Shown: positions 32,080 through 40,064 of the stretch, piece by piece
Layout of the letters: each line of letters begins with the position of its first letter
Position numbering within the stretch: position 1 is the stretch's first letter
DNA from: Streptomyces sp. Root1304
GTDB taxonomy: Bacteria > Actinomycetota > Actinomycetes > Streptomycetales > Streptomycetaceae
Length of the DNA stretch: 64,000 nt
NCBI RefSeq assembly: GCF_001426405.1
Contig: NZ_LMEP01000023.1
Location: forward strand, 1-64,000
Reading direction: 5' to 3'
The notes under the pieces: generated by a model
Database searches by the model: none
Told to the model about the DNA's origin: nothing
Seen by the model: the letters and a program-made list of their open reading frames with translations, nothing else
Program-made: the position numbers and the translations under genes

Positions 32080-32730
32080 CTACAGTGACCGCATCCGGTT
32101 GATCTCCGAGGTCTGCTGGGCGATCACGTCGTTCGCCATCTCCTCCACGAGGACGTTGTTCCCCTCGGTCAGCACCTCGGCCGCCATCGTCACCGCGCCC
32201 TCGTGGTGCGTGATCATCAGCTTCAGGAACAGCGCGTCGAAGGCCTTGCCCTTCGCCGCACCCAGCTCCTTCAGCTGGGCCTCGGTCGCCATGCCCGGCA
32301 TCGAGTGGTGGTCGTGACCCGTCTGTTCGCGCGGGCCACCGTTGGTTTTCAGCCAACCTTCCATCGCGCCGATCTCCGGCTTCTGCGCCGCCGCGATCCG
32401 TTCGGCGACCTTCTTCACCTGGAGGGAGCCCGCCCGGTCCGGGGCGAGGGCCGTCATGGTGAGGGCCTGCCTGTGGTGCACGATCATCATCTGCGCGTAG
32501 CGGAAGTCCGCTCCGTTGGGGCTCTCGTCGGGGAGCAGGCGCGCGGCCTCCTCCGGGGATATCCGCCGGGCCGGTTCACCCGGCTTCCCGGGCGCCACCA
32601 CCGTCTTCCCCTTCGACGCCGCGGCCTGCGGGGTTCCCTCGTCGGGGGCCGACTCGCAGGCGGCCAGGGCGAGTACGGCGACGGCGGACAGGGCCACGGC
32701 GACGACGGCACGCTGACGGCGGATCAACAA
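32080..32730 (-). CDS. DUF305 lipoprotein (His-rich, metal-associated)
   Basis: 216 residues. Lipoprotein signal at residues 1-25 with lipobox LAAC (VAVLALAACES), so it is anchored outside the membrane. Two DUF305 halves each carry the family HH motif on a helix (MMIVHHRQALTM and KLMITHHEGAVTMA), plus MEGWL and a central GHDHHSMPGM loop rich in His and Met. DUF305 proteins are linked to copper or silver handling; His/Met clustering supports periplasm-side metal binding here. Start: GGAGGT precedes two consecutive TTG codons (32730 and 32727); the second has the better spacing. The adjacent divergent gene encodes a secreted LVIVD protein, a recurrent partner. Confidence 0.88.
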   Translation of the reverse strand: MLIRRQRAVVAVALSAVAVLALAACESAPDEGTPQAAASKGKTVVAPGKPGEPARRISPEEAARLLPDESPNGADFRYAQMMIVHHRQALTMTALAPDRAGSLQVKKVAERIAAAQKPEIGAMEGWLKTNGGPREQTGHDHHSMPGMATEAQLKELGAAKGKAFDALFLKLMITHHEGAVTMAAEVLTEGNNVLVEEMANDVIAQQTSEINRMRSL

Positions 32731-32828
32731 CGCGACCTCCAGGTGTTCTTGCGGGGACAGTGACCGTTCCTAGCACTTTTCTCGGGGTGACCGATCAAAA
32801 ACCTTCATTACGTCTGTGTTGCCATCTG

Positions 32829-32856
32829 TTGAGATGTGCACGGCAAGGAAGATACT
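32829..32856 (+). promoter_or_regulatory. Probable promoter of the LVIVD gene
   Basis: TTGAGA (32829-32834), 16-bp spacer, GATACT (32851-32856), 50 bp before the GTG at 32907. A small inverted repeat (CATCT-GTTG-AGATG, 32823-32836) overlaps the -35. The surrounding 32780-32830 is clearly less GC-rich than the genes. Confidence 0.45.
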
Positions 32857-32906
32857 GCCGGGGTCCAACACCCGTTCAATGATGAACGGATACCAGGGAG
32901 GACGGA

Positions 32907-34442
32907 GTGACTTCGTTGCGTACCCCGCGTACCCCATCCATCACGCGTGACCCGCGTGCTCGGATCAGACGCCTGGGCGTGGCATCCGCCGCGGCCGGGC
33001 TGCTGGCCACACTGCTCACGACCGGCCCCGCGGCCGCCACCCCCGACCCGGGAGACGCCCTCGTACAGGGCAAGGTCACCTCGCAGCAGGCGGCCGACGC
33101 GCGCTCCGCCATCCAGAGCGGCGAGATACCCGGCGTGGACGAGATCGTCCACAGCTCGAACATCGAGCACCTCGCGAACATCCCCAAGGACGCCCTCCAG
33201 AGCCTCAACACGGACCTGGCGTTCCAGGGCAAGTACGCCTTCGCCGGCAACTACGACGGCTTCCGGATCTACGACATCAGCAACCCGAAGGCACCGAAGA
33301 CCGTCGCCCAGGTCCTCTGCCCCGGCTCCCAGAACGACATCTCCGTCTCCGGGAACCTGCTGTTCCTGTCGACGGACTCCTCCCGGAGCGACAACTCCTG
33401 CGCCAGCACCACGCAGCCCGCCTCGGTCAAGGAATCCTGGGAGGGCATGAAGATCTTCGACATCAGCGACATCGCCAACCCGAAGTACGTCGCCGCCGTC
33501 GAGACCGCCTGCGGTTCGCACACCCACACCCTGGTGCCGAAGCGCAAGGACGTGTACGTCTACGTCTCCTCGTACTCGCCCAACGCCGCCTTCCCGGACT
33601 GCCAGCCCCCGCACGACGGCATCTCGGTCATCAAGGTGCCCCGCAAGGCGCCCGAGAAGGCCGCGATCGTCAACTTCCCCGTCCTCTTCCCGGGCGAGGG
33701 CCCGGACGGCGGCGGCAACCCGGGCGGACCCACCAACCCGGGCGTCTCCAAGACCACGGGCTGCCACGACATCACCGTGCTGCCGGAGAAGAACCTCGCC
33801 GCCGGTGCCTGCATGGGTGACGGCATCCTCTTCGACATCGAGGACCCCGAGCACCCGAAGGTGATCGACCAGGTCCAGGACAACGTCAACTTCGCGTTCT
33901 GGCACTCCGCCACCTTCAACCAGAAGGCGAACAAGGTCGTCTTCACCGACGAGCTCGGCGGCGGCGGCGCGGCCACCTGCAACGCCGAGGTCGGCCCCAA
34001 CCGCGGTGCCGACGGCATCTACGACATCGCCGGCAAGGGCAAGAAGAGCAAGCTCGTCTTCCGCAGCTACTTCAAGATCCCGCGCCACCAGGCCGACACC
34101 GAGAACTGCGTCGCCCACAACGGCTCGCTGATCCCGGTCAAGGGCAAGGACCTCATGGTCCAGGCCTGGTACCAGGGCGGCGTCTCCGTCTGGGACTTCA
34201 CCGACTCGGCCAAGCCCAAGGAGATCGCCTACTTCGAGCGCGGCCCGCTGTCCGCCACCACCATGACGACCGGCGGTTCCTGGTCCGCGTACTACTACAA
34301 CGGCTACATCTACTCCAACGACATCGCCAAGGGCTTCGACGTCCTGAAGCTCTCCGACCGTCGGACCGACCCCGCGAAGCGGATCCGGATGGACGAGCTC
34401 AACGTCCAGACGCAGCCGGACTACTTCGACTTCGACGACTGA
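32907..34442 (+). CDS. Secreted LVIVD-repeat beta-propeller protein
   Basis: 511 residues from GTG 32907 (GGGAGGACGGA upstream). Signal peptide 1-45 with twin Arg (RIRRLGVAS), a hydrophobic stretch and AAA before the mature TPDPGDA. The body contains LVIVD-type repeats: KYAFAGNYDGFRIYDISNPKAPKTVA, MKIFDISDIANPKYVA, DGILFDIEDPEHPKVI and VSVWDFTDSAKPKEIAYFE. Such repeats build a propeller found on secreted proteins of unknown activity. Paired Cys suggest disulfides. It diverges from the DUF305 lipoprotein gene, and this pair recurs in actinobacteria, so the two may act together outside the cell. Its last 22 bp overlap the convergent tetR gene. Confidence 0.88.
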   Translation: MTSLRTPRTPSITRDPRARIRRLGVASAAAGLLATLLTTGPAAATPDPGDALVQGKVTSQQAADARSAIQSGEIPGVDEIVHSSNIEHLANIPKDALQSLNTDLAFQGKYAFAGNYDGFRIYDISNPKAPKTVAQVLCPGSQNDISVSGNLLFLSTDSSRSDNSCASTTQPASVKESWEGMKIFDISDIANPKYVAAVETACGSHTHTLVPKRKDVYVYVSSYSPNAAFPDCQPPHDGISVIKVPRKAPEKAAIVNFPVLFPGEGPDGGGNPGGPTNPGVSKTTGCHDITVLPEKNLAAGACMGDGILFDIEDPEHPKVIDQVQDNVNFAFWHSATFNQKANKVVFTDELGGGGAATCNAEVGPNRGADGIYDIAGKGKKSKLVFRSYFKIPRHQADTENCVAHNGSLIPVKGKDLMVQAWYQGGVSVWDFTDSAKPKEIAYFERGPLSATTMTTGGSWSAYYYNGYIYSNDIAKGFDVLKLSDRRTDPAKRIRMDELNVQTQPDYFDFDD

Positions 34443-35092
34443 CCGGGCCCCTGAAGGCCCGCTGACGGCCTGAGCCACGGCCTGCCGTCGGGCGGACCCC
34501 CGTCCGGCGGCACGCCCGCGTCCCAGTCCAGCCCGTAGCGGTGGAACAGCTCCGACCGCAGCCGCGCGATCGGCATCCCCGCGCCCGGCAGCAGCACCGC
34601 CACCACCGCCCCCATCAGCAGGGCGCGCAGCAGCGGATAGTCGGTGTCCACGTCCTCGGAGCCGTACCGCGTGACCGTGTCCCGCAGCAGGAACGCGAGC
34701 CGCTGCTGCTCCTCGCACTGCACGAAGCCCTCGGCCTGCAGGATGCCCGCCATGTGCGTCCGCATCAGCGTGGGGCGCGCCGCGGCCAGGCCCAGGATCG
34801 CGTCGATCGCGCGGGCCAGCCGCTCCCGGCCGTCCTCCGTGCGCGGCTCCCGCTCCAGCGCCTCCTCCAGCGTGAGGTGCATCAGCCGGTGCACCGCCGC
34901 CTGCAGCAGCTGCCGCTTGCCGGGGAAGTAGTACGAGATCAGACCCCGCGCCGTACCCGCCCGCTCCGCGATGTCACCGAGGGTGGTCGCCTCGTAGCCG
35001 CGGGTGTCGACCAGCTCCACGGTGGCCTGCAGAATGCGCTCGCGTGACCTGCGGCGAAGCTCTTCATTGACCGATGGGCTACGCGGGGACAT
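34421..35092 (-). CDS. TetR-family transcriptional regulator
   Basis: 223 residues from ATG 35092 (AGGAGTCCAGC upstream). N-terminal HTH: RERILQATVELVDTRGYEATTLGDIAERAGTARGLISYYFPGKRQLLQAAV. The ligand domain (about 70-205) contains EDGRERLARAIDAILGLAAARPTLMRTHMAG and GYGSEDVD-like turns. The C-terminal tail (PPDGGPPDGRPWLRPSAG) is Pro/Gly-rich and overlaps the convergent LVIVD gene by 22 bp. A perfect 9-bp inverted repeat lies 53 bp upstream (35145-35167), overlapping where the -35 should be relative to a TATATT -10 (35124-35129). This indicates autoregulation. Confidence 0.9.
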   Translation of the reverse strand: MSPRSPSVNEELRRRSRERILQATVELVDTRGYEATTLGDIAERAGTARGLISYYFPGKRQLLQAAVHRLMHLTLEEALEREPRTEDGRERLARAIDAILGLAAARPTLMRTHMAGILQAEGFVQCEEQQRLAFLLRDTVTRYGSEDVDTDYPLLRALLMGAVVAVLLPGAGMPIARLRSELFHRYGLDWDAGVPPDGGPPDGRPWLRPSAGLQGPGQSSKSK

Positions 35093-35144
35093 GCTGGACT
35101 CCTGCGTTGACTGGCTGCCGGCCAATATACTCGGCGCATCCCGT

Positions 35145-35167
35145 CGGTATGCCCGTGTGGCATACCG
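35145..35167. promoter_or_regulatory. TetR operator palindrome
   Basis: CGGTATGCC (35145-35153), spacer CGTGT, GGCATACCG (35159-35167): perfect 9-bp arms. It is upstream of the tetR start and 54 bp downstream of the PAP2 stop. The -10 candidate for tetR on the minus strand, TATATT, is at 35124-35129. Confidence 0.78.
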
Positions 35168-35221
35168 CCGGGGATGCCGTCTGTTCTGGGCGACACGGGG
35201 GATCGTCCAGAACAGGCGGCT

Positions 35222-35896
35222 TCATCGTTCCTCTCCCATTCTGCTCCCGTCGTCGGCGGGATCCGTGTGCCCGTCCCGCCGCTCGCTCCAGCGGTACGTG
35301 AGGACCGCCACGGCCACGCAGCACCAGCCGAACAGCCAGCCCCCGAGCACGTCCGAGGGCCAGTGCACGCCCAGGTAGACCCGTGTCCACCCCACCCCCA
35401 GGACCGACACGACCGCGGCGCCGGCGAGCGTGCCCCAGCCGCGCCACTCGTCCCGCCAGTGCAGCGAGACGACCCAGAGCAGCAGCCCGCAGGTCACCAT
35501 GGCCGTCATCGCGTGCCCCGAGGGGAACGCGGCGTACCGCGCCGAGTCGATCGGATCGACCCAGTGCGGCCTGTCCCGCCCCACCAGCGCCTTCAGGGCC
35601 TGCTGGAGCCCCGCGGCCAGCAGGCTGGTCCCCACCACCCACAGGGCGAGGCGCCGCTCCCGCCGCCACCACAGCAGCGCCGCGGTCACGGCGGCCAGGG
35701 CGCGCATCGCCCACGGGTCCCACACCCAGTCGCTGAGGACGCGGTTCACATGGGTGAAGCCGGGATGGGCCACGGCGTGCCGGTGGAGCGCCTCGGCGAC
35801 CGACCGGTCGAAGGAGAGCAGTGGAGCCCAGCCGACGGCGACGAGCACGAGCAGGAGGACGGCCAGGACTCCGGTGACCGCGGCGGAGGTGCGCAT
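35222..35896 (-). CDS. PAP2-family membrane phosphatase
   Basis: 224 residues. All three PAP2 motifs are present: KALVGRDRPHWVD (motif 1, Lys/Arg), FPSGHAMTAM (motif 2, catalytic His) and TRVYLGVHWPSDVLGG (motif 3, His/Asp). About five to six membrane segments are visible, beginning SAAVTGVLAVLLLVLVAVGW. Such enzymes dephosphorylate lipid phosphates (undecaprenyl pyrophosphate, phosphatidic acid) at the outer membrane face. ATG 35896 (MRTSAAV) was chosen at the start of the first membrane helix; the longer frame adds a polar, unlikely extension. The M56 gene lies upstream on the same strand. Confidence 0.9.
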   Translation of the reverse strand: MRTSAAVTGVLAVLLLVLVAVGWAPLLSFDRSVAEALHRHAVAHPGFTHVNRVLSDWVWDPWAMRALAAVTAALLWWRRERRLALWVVGTSLLAAGLQQALKALVGRDRPHWVDPIDSARYAAFPSGHAMTAMVTCGLLLWVVSLHWRDEWRGWGTLAGAAVVSVLGVGWTRVYLGVHWPSDVLGGWLFGWCCVAVAVLTYRWSERRDGHTDPADDGSRMGEER

Positions 35897-35995
35897 GGGT
35901 CGATCCTGCCCGACGTTCCGTCCCGGGTGATCTTCCCCCCGGTCCCCGCGCGCCGCGGCGCGGAGCCCGGCCGGGACCGGTGCCGCCATCGGCCG

Positions 35996-36931
35996 CTATC
36001 CCAGCGCGCTGAGCGCGGGCACGAACGCCACGAGCACCGGGACCACCGGCACCAGGGACGCGGCGGCCGTCAGCCGGAGCCGACGTCCTGCCGTGAGCCG
36101 GGGCGCGGCGGTGAGCAGTCGGTTCACTCGCAGCGGAAGGTCCGCGTGCGGGCCGGACGCCGGCCCGAACACCCCCCGGTCCTCGTTGAGTTCGACGAGC
36201 GCGAGCGCGATCGTCAGCCGTCCGAAGCGGCGCGAGGCCACGTCGTCGGCGGCCAGCTCGATCAGCCGGTGCATCTCCCCGCGGAAGGCGGCGAACACCG
36301 GGATGCCCGGGAATCCGGCGGCCAGCGCCCCGGAGCAGTGCAGCAGCCAGTCGTGCCGGGCCCGCGCGTGCCCCTGCTCGTGCGCCAGGACGGCATCCAG
36401 CTGGCGCCCCTTGAGCCGCCGCAGCGCCGCCGTGGTGATGACCAGCCGGGGTGTGGTCCCCGGCATCCACCAGACGTCCGCCCGCTCGCCCTCCAGAACC
36501 ACGAGGCGCTCGCCGCCCGGCTGTTCCCCGGGCAGCAGGGGGGCGCGGACCAGGAGTTCGCAGCGCCGCTGCCGCCGCCGGGCGCGGGCCGCTCCGATCT
36601 CCCGGCCCAGCATCGCGCCGGTCCACACCCCGCCGGCCGCCAGGGCCACCGCGAGCACCGCGGACCACGGCCCGGTCGTCCCCAGCTCGTAGGCGTCGAC
36701 CACCGCGCGCGGCGCGGGGGCGAAGACCTGCCCCCGGACGGCCTGCCAGGCGGTCGACGCGCTGAACGTCATGGAGAGCGCGAAGCTCAGCAGCACGGCG
36801 GCGACCACGCACTGCCAGACCCAGAGGGCCACCACGGGTTCTCGCTCCACCCAGTCGGCCCGGGACAGCAGCCGGGGGGCCGCGAGGGCGGTCAGGAGGC
36901 CGAGCAGGAACAGCGCGAGGGAGACCCACAT
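35996..36931 (-). CDS. M56-family (BlaR1/HtpX-like) membrane metallopeptidase
   Basis: 311 residues. N-terminal membrane segments (MWVSLALFLLGLLTALAAP, VALWVWQCVVAAVLLSFAL, a third at about 95-115). The zinc site is HEQGH in LDAVLAHEQGHARARHDW, with a downstream Glu in LIELAADDVASRRF. A C-terminal membrane helix is at 290-311. In BlaR1/MecR1 the peptidase inactivates a BlaI-type repressor after signal binding. Here no penicillin-binding sensor domain and no BlaI gene are adjacent, as in many short actinobacterial M56 proteins. ATG 36931 begins the first membrane helix. The downstream PAP2 and upstream DUF5134 genes share its direction. Confidence 0.87.
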   Translation of the reverse strand: MWVSLALFLLGLLTALAAPRLLSRADWVEREPVVALWVWQCVVAAVLLSFALSMTFSASTAWQAVRGQVFAPAPRAVVDAYELGTTGPWSAVLAVALAAGGVWTGAMLGREIGAARARRRQRRCELLVRAPLLPGEQPGGERLVVLEGERADVWWMPGTTPRLVITTAALRRLKGRQLDAVLAHEQGHARARHDWLLHCSGALAAGFPGIPVFAAFRGEMHRLIELAADDVASRRFGRLTIALALVELNEDRGVFGPASGPHADLPLRVNRLLTAAPRLTAGRRLRLTAAASLVPVVPVLVAFVPALSALG

Positions 36932-37093
36932 GGGCGTCACCCTATGAGCGGGATACGGGTCGGGGGTACGGCCTCGCGAGCCAAGTGACGTACGCCACGG
37001 TTTCGTTGCCCGCACGGCGTCCCTCGGCACCCCTCGGCACGCCTCCGTGCCGTGGGGCGCGCGGCGCGCGGCCTGCCCGGCGCCGTGACGCCC

Positions 37094-37720
37094 TCACACG
37101 GTCAGCAGCATGCCCAGCATCGCCAGGGCCATCGCCAGACGGCAGGCGAGCGTCAGCTCCGGCCGCGTCGCCCAGGCCGGCCCCGGACCGCCGACGGTCA
37201 CCGCCGCCACGGGCCCCGGCCCTCCGCCGGCTCCCGCCGCCACCGGCCCACCGCCCACTCCCGTCGGCGCCACCACGGGCACGAGTCTCGCCCCCGCGTG
37301 GAGCACGTACACCCCGTAATAGAGGAGCAGCCCGCCCGTGAGGACGGGTATGCCGCCCGCGGTGCCCGCCGTGTGCCCCGCGTGCGCCCCCGTCCCGGCC
37401 GAGGCCATCGCGACCGCCATGTAGACCATGGCGAGCGAGCCGACCAGGTGGTGCAGATGGTGACGGCCGCGCCGGACCGCCACCAGGGCGTGCAGGGTCG
37501 CCCCGCCGAACACCGCCGCGTAGACCGCCCAGCTCCACTCCGGCGGCGAGAGCACCGCCGCCGGCAGCGCCATCGCCGCCATGCCGAAGCCCATGACGGC
37601 CTCGCCGCCCGCCGCGCGCCGCTCCTCCCCGGCGCACGCCCGCATCCGCAGCAGGCAGTACACCCCCGTCGCCACGCACAGCGCGACCATCAACCACCCG
37701 GACAGGGCCGGTCCGTGCAC
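37094..37720 (-). CDS. DUF5134 membrane protein
   Basis: 208 residues from GTG 37720 (GGGAGGTGTGCC upstream). Six hydrophobic segments are visible: GWLMVALCVATGVYCLL, MGFGMAAMALPAAVL, VYAAVFGGATLHALVAV, LVGSLAMVYMAVAMASAG, GGIPVLTGGLLLYYGVYVL and LACRLAMALAMLGMLL. His residues cluster in RRGRHHLHHLVG and GAHAGHTAG, as in the DUF5134 family. These are small actinobacterial membrane proteins of unknown function that often sit near copper or M56 genes. The M56 gene is 162 bp downstream on the same strand. Confidence 0.82.
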   Translation of the reverse strand: MHGPALSGWLMVALCVATGVYCLLRMRACAGEERRAAGGEAVMGFGMAAMALPAAVLSPPEWSWAVYAAVFGGATLHALVAVRRGRHHLHHLVGSLAMVYMAVAMASAGTGAHAGHTAGTAGGIPVLTGGLLLYYGVYVLHAGARLVPVVAPTGVGGGPVAAGAGGGPGPVAAVTVGGPGPAWATRPELTLACRLAMALAMLGMLLTV

Positions 37721-37892
37721 GGCACACCTCCCCCTCGATGCCGTCACCTCCCCGGAGGCATGCCCGCCGCCGGACGTGCACACGCGGGCGCACAGGCGCG
37801 CACAGGCGTACGAAGGGGAGTGAACGGGTCGCGTTAGGCTCGGCACGATCGCGCACGACGATCGCCCAGCGCCCGAGGGGAGCCCCGTTCAC

Positions 37893-38444
37893 ATGGACAC
37901 CGCCACGCCGCACGAGACCGGCAGGATCAGCTACCGGGAGGCGGTCCTGGACGACGTCCCGGCCCTCGTCCCGCTCGTCGAGTCGGCCTACCGGGGCGAC
38001 GCGAGCCGGGGCGGCTGGACCACGGAGGCGGACATCCTCCAGGGGCAGCGCACCGACCCCGAGGGCGTGGCCGCCGTCATCACCACGCCCGGCAGCCGCC
38101 TCCTGGTCGTCGAGCGCGACGGCGGGATCGTCGCCTGCTGCCAGCTGGAGCACCGGGGCGAGGCGGCGTACTTCGGCATGTTCGCGGTCCGTCCCGAACT
38201 CCAGGGCGCCGGCCTCGGCAAGCTGATCATCGCGGAGGCCGAGCGCCGGGTGCGCGAGGCCTGGGACGTGAGCGAGATGCACATGACGGTGATCTCCGTA
38301 CGCGAGGAGCTGATCGCCTGGTACGAGCGGCGCGGCTACCGGCGTACCGGGCGGACGACCCCGTTCCCGTACGGCGACGAGCGCTTCGGGGTGCCCCAGC
38401 GCGACGACCTGGAGTTCGAGCTGCTGGTCAAGCCGCTGGGCTGA
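37893..38444 (+). CDS. GNAT-family N-acetyltransferase
   Basis: 183 residues. GNAT landmarks: strand ISYREAVLDDVPALVPLVESAY, strand RLLVVERDGGIVACCQLEH, acetyl-CoA motif A EAAYFGMFAVRPELQGAGLGKLII (RPELQGAGLG is the Q/RxxGxG/A signature), and motif B EMHMTVISVREELIAWYERRGY. It transfers an acetyl group from acetyl-CoA to an amine; the substrate is unknown. It is a single gene with ATG 37893 after GAGGGGAGCC. It diverges from the DUF5134 gene. Confidence 0.88.
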   Translation: MDTATPHETGRISYREAVLDDVPALVPLVESAYRGDASRGGWTTEADILQGQRTDPEGVAAVITTPGSRLLVVERDGGIVACCQLEHRGEAAYFGMFAVRPELQGAGLGKLIIAEAERRVREAWDVSEMHMTVISVREELIAWYERRGYRRTGRTTPFPYGDERFGVPQRDDLEFELLVKPLG

Positions 38445-38498
38445 GGCCGGGCCCCGCCGGGCCGGACCGTGTGGCGGAAGGGTGGCTTCAACCCTGGC

Positions 38499-38542
38499 CG
38501 ACAGGAAAAACTTCTGTCGACAGGGGGGTCGCGCAGGATAAT
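38499..38542 (+). promoter_or_regulatory. CGACAG/CTGTCG palindromes and -10 of the DUF6421 operon
   Basis: CGACAG (38499-38504) pairs with CTGTCG (38514-38519), and the latter is also half of a second perfect palindrome CTGTCGACAG (38514-38523). GATAAT (38537-38542) is a good -10, with CTGTCG at the -35 distance (17 bp). The operator-like repeat therefore sits on the -35 of the promoter for the three-gene operon. Confidence 0.5.
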
Positions 38543-38622
38543 TTCTCTTGCCTCCCCTTGTGGTGAAGAACCGTGAATGGTTACGGTGTCTTGACGCGAG
38601 GTTCTCCTGTGGAGGAAGAGGC

Positions 38623-40029
38623 ATGACGGAAATTCTTGTGCAGGACGTGACCGGTGGGGGGATATCCACCGACGCCCGGGTGATCGACCACCCCGCTTGG
38701 CCCGAGCTCAAGAATGCCGTGGAGGAGATCCGCGTCTGGCAGAGCGCGGACGGCTCCATCGACTTCGAGCGCGAGGGCGCGCCCGCCCGCTCCCTGGCCG
38801 AGCTGACCCTCGACCGCGTGACCGCCGCGGTCGAGCAGCTCTCCCCGCTCGTCCCGCACGACGGCCCCTACCACCAGGCCCTCGTCTCCGACCTGCGCGC
38901 CTGGTCCGAGGGCGGCTTCGCCGTCCCGGACTTCCTGGACTCGCTGCTCGCCTTCCAGCCGGCCGCCGACCGCGTGGACGGGCTCCAGCACCTCGTGCTG
39001 TTCCCCATGTACACGCAGAACGGCAACCCGGACCGCAACCTCGAAGCCGTCGTGCTCCGCATGGTGTGGCCGGAGTGGCTCTCCGAGCTGGAGCGCACCC
39101 GCTACGACAACCCGCTCTTCTGCGGCATCACCTTCGAGGACTTCACCGCCGGGTACGACACCAACTCGGCCGTGCTCTTCCCGGAGACCATCGCCGTCCG
39201 CGAGGCCCCCGAGCGCTTCACCTGGGGCGGCATCTTCTGCGACCGCGAGGCCGCGCGCTTCCGCAAGGTCACCGAGGCCGCCGTCGACACCCTGGGCATC
39301 GAGCTGCCCGAGGACATCGCCGCGATGGTCGGCGACCAGACCCGCTGCGAGCAGGCCTTCGTGCTCTGGGACATGGTCCACGACCGCACCCACAGCCACG
39401 GCGACCTGCCCTTCGACCCCTTCATGATCAAGCAGCGCCAGCCGTTCTGGATGTACGGGCTCGAAGAGCTCCGCTGCGACCTCACCGCCTTCAAGGAGGC
39501 CGTGAAGCTGGAGGCCGAGGGCAACGCGCACGGCCGTGACGTGCAGTACGCCGTCCTCTTCGACCGCATGTTCCGCTTCCCGCTCTCCGGCGACCGGAAC
39601 CGCAACTACGACGGTCTCGGCGGCCAGCTCCTCTTCGCGTACCTCCACAAGAACGACGTGGTGCGCTGGACGGACAACACGCTGAAGATCGACTGGCAGC
39701 GGGCCCCCGAGGTCACCAACCAGCTCTGCGCCGAGATCGAGACCCTGTACCGCGACGGCATCGACCGCCCGAAGCTGGTCCACTGGTTCAAGGCCTACGA
39801 GCTGGTCTCCACCTACCTCGCCCCGCACCCGGGATCGAAGTGGGCCAAGGGCCCCGACGCCCTCGACCTCTCCCTGCCGCCCCGCAAGCTCGTCGACGAC
39901 GTGCTTCCGGACGAGTTTCCGCTCAGCATGTTCTTCGAGGCCCTTGCCAAGAAGCTGAAGGGCGTGATCGCCGACACGAAGGGGATCACCGCCGCCGACG
40001 TCTCGCGGACCGAGCGGGCCGCCGCGTGA
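38623..40029 (+). CDS. DUF6421 family protein
   Basis: 468 residues, ATG 38623 with GGAGGAAGAGG upstream. A conserved cytoplasmic actinobacterial protein with no recognised catalytic signature. Well-ordered stretches include DGLQHLVLFPMYTQNGNPDRNLEAVVLRMVWPEWL, WGGIFCDREAARFRKVTEAA, LWDMVHDRTHSHGDLPFDPFMIKQRQPFWMYGLEELRCDL and GGQLLFAYLHKNDVVRWTDN. His and acidic residues in the HDRTHSHGD segment look like a possible metal site (inference). It is the first gene of a tight operon with an SDR and a threonine aldolase, so a role in the metabolism of a hydroxy-amino or aldehyde compound is plausible. Confidence 0.85.
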   Translation: MTEILVQDVTGGGISTDARVIDHPAWPELKNAVEEIRVWQSADGSIDFEREGAPARSLAELTLDRVTAAVEQLSPLVPHDGPYHQALVSDLRAWSEGGFAVPDFLDSLLAFQPAADRVDGLQHLVLFPMYTQNGNPDRNLEAVVLRMVWPEWLSELERTRYDNPLFCGITFEDFTAGYDTNSAVLFPETIAVREAPERFTWGGIFCDREAARFRKVTEAAVDTLGIELPEDIAAMVGDQTRCEQAFVLWDMVHDRTHSHGDLPFDPFMIKQRQPFWMYGLEELRCDLTAFKEAVKLEAEGNAHGRDVQYAVLFDRMFRFPLSGDRNRNYDGLGGQLLFAYLHKNDVVRWTDNTLKIDWQRAPEVTNQLCAEIETLYRDGIDRPKLVHWFKAYELVSTYLAPHPGSKWAKGPDALDLSLPPRKLVDDVLPDEFPLSMFFEALAKKLKGVIADTKGITAADVSRTERAAA

Positions 40030-40064
40030 GCGCGCGAACCGAGGACACGGAGGAGGCGTCGCCC

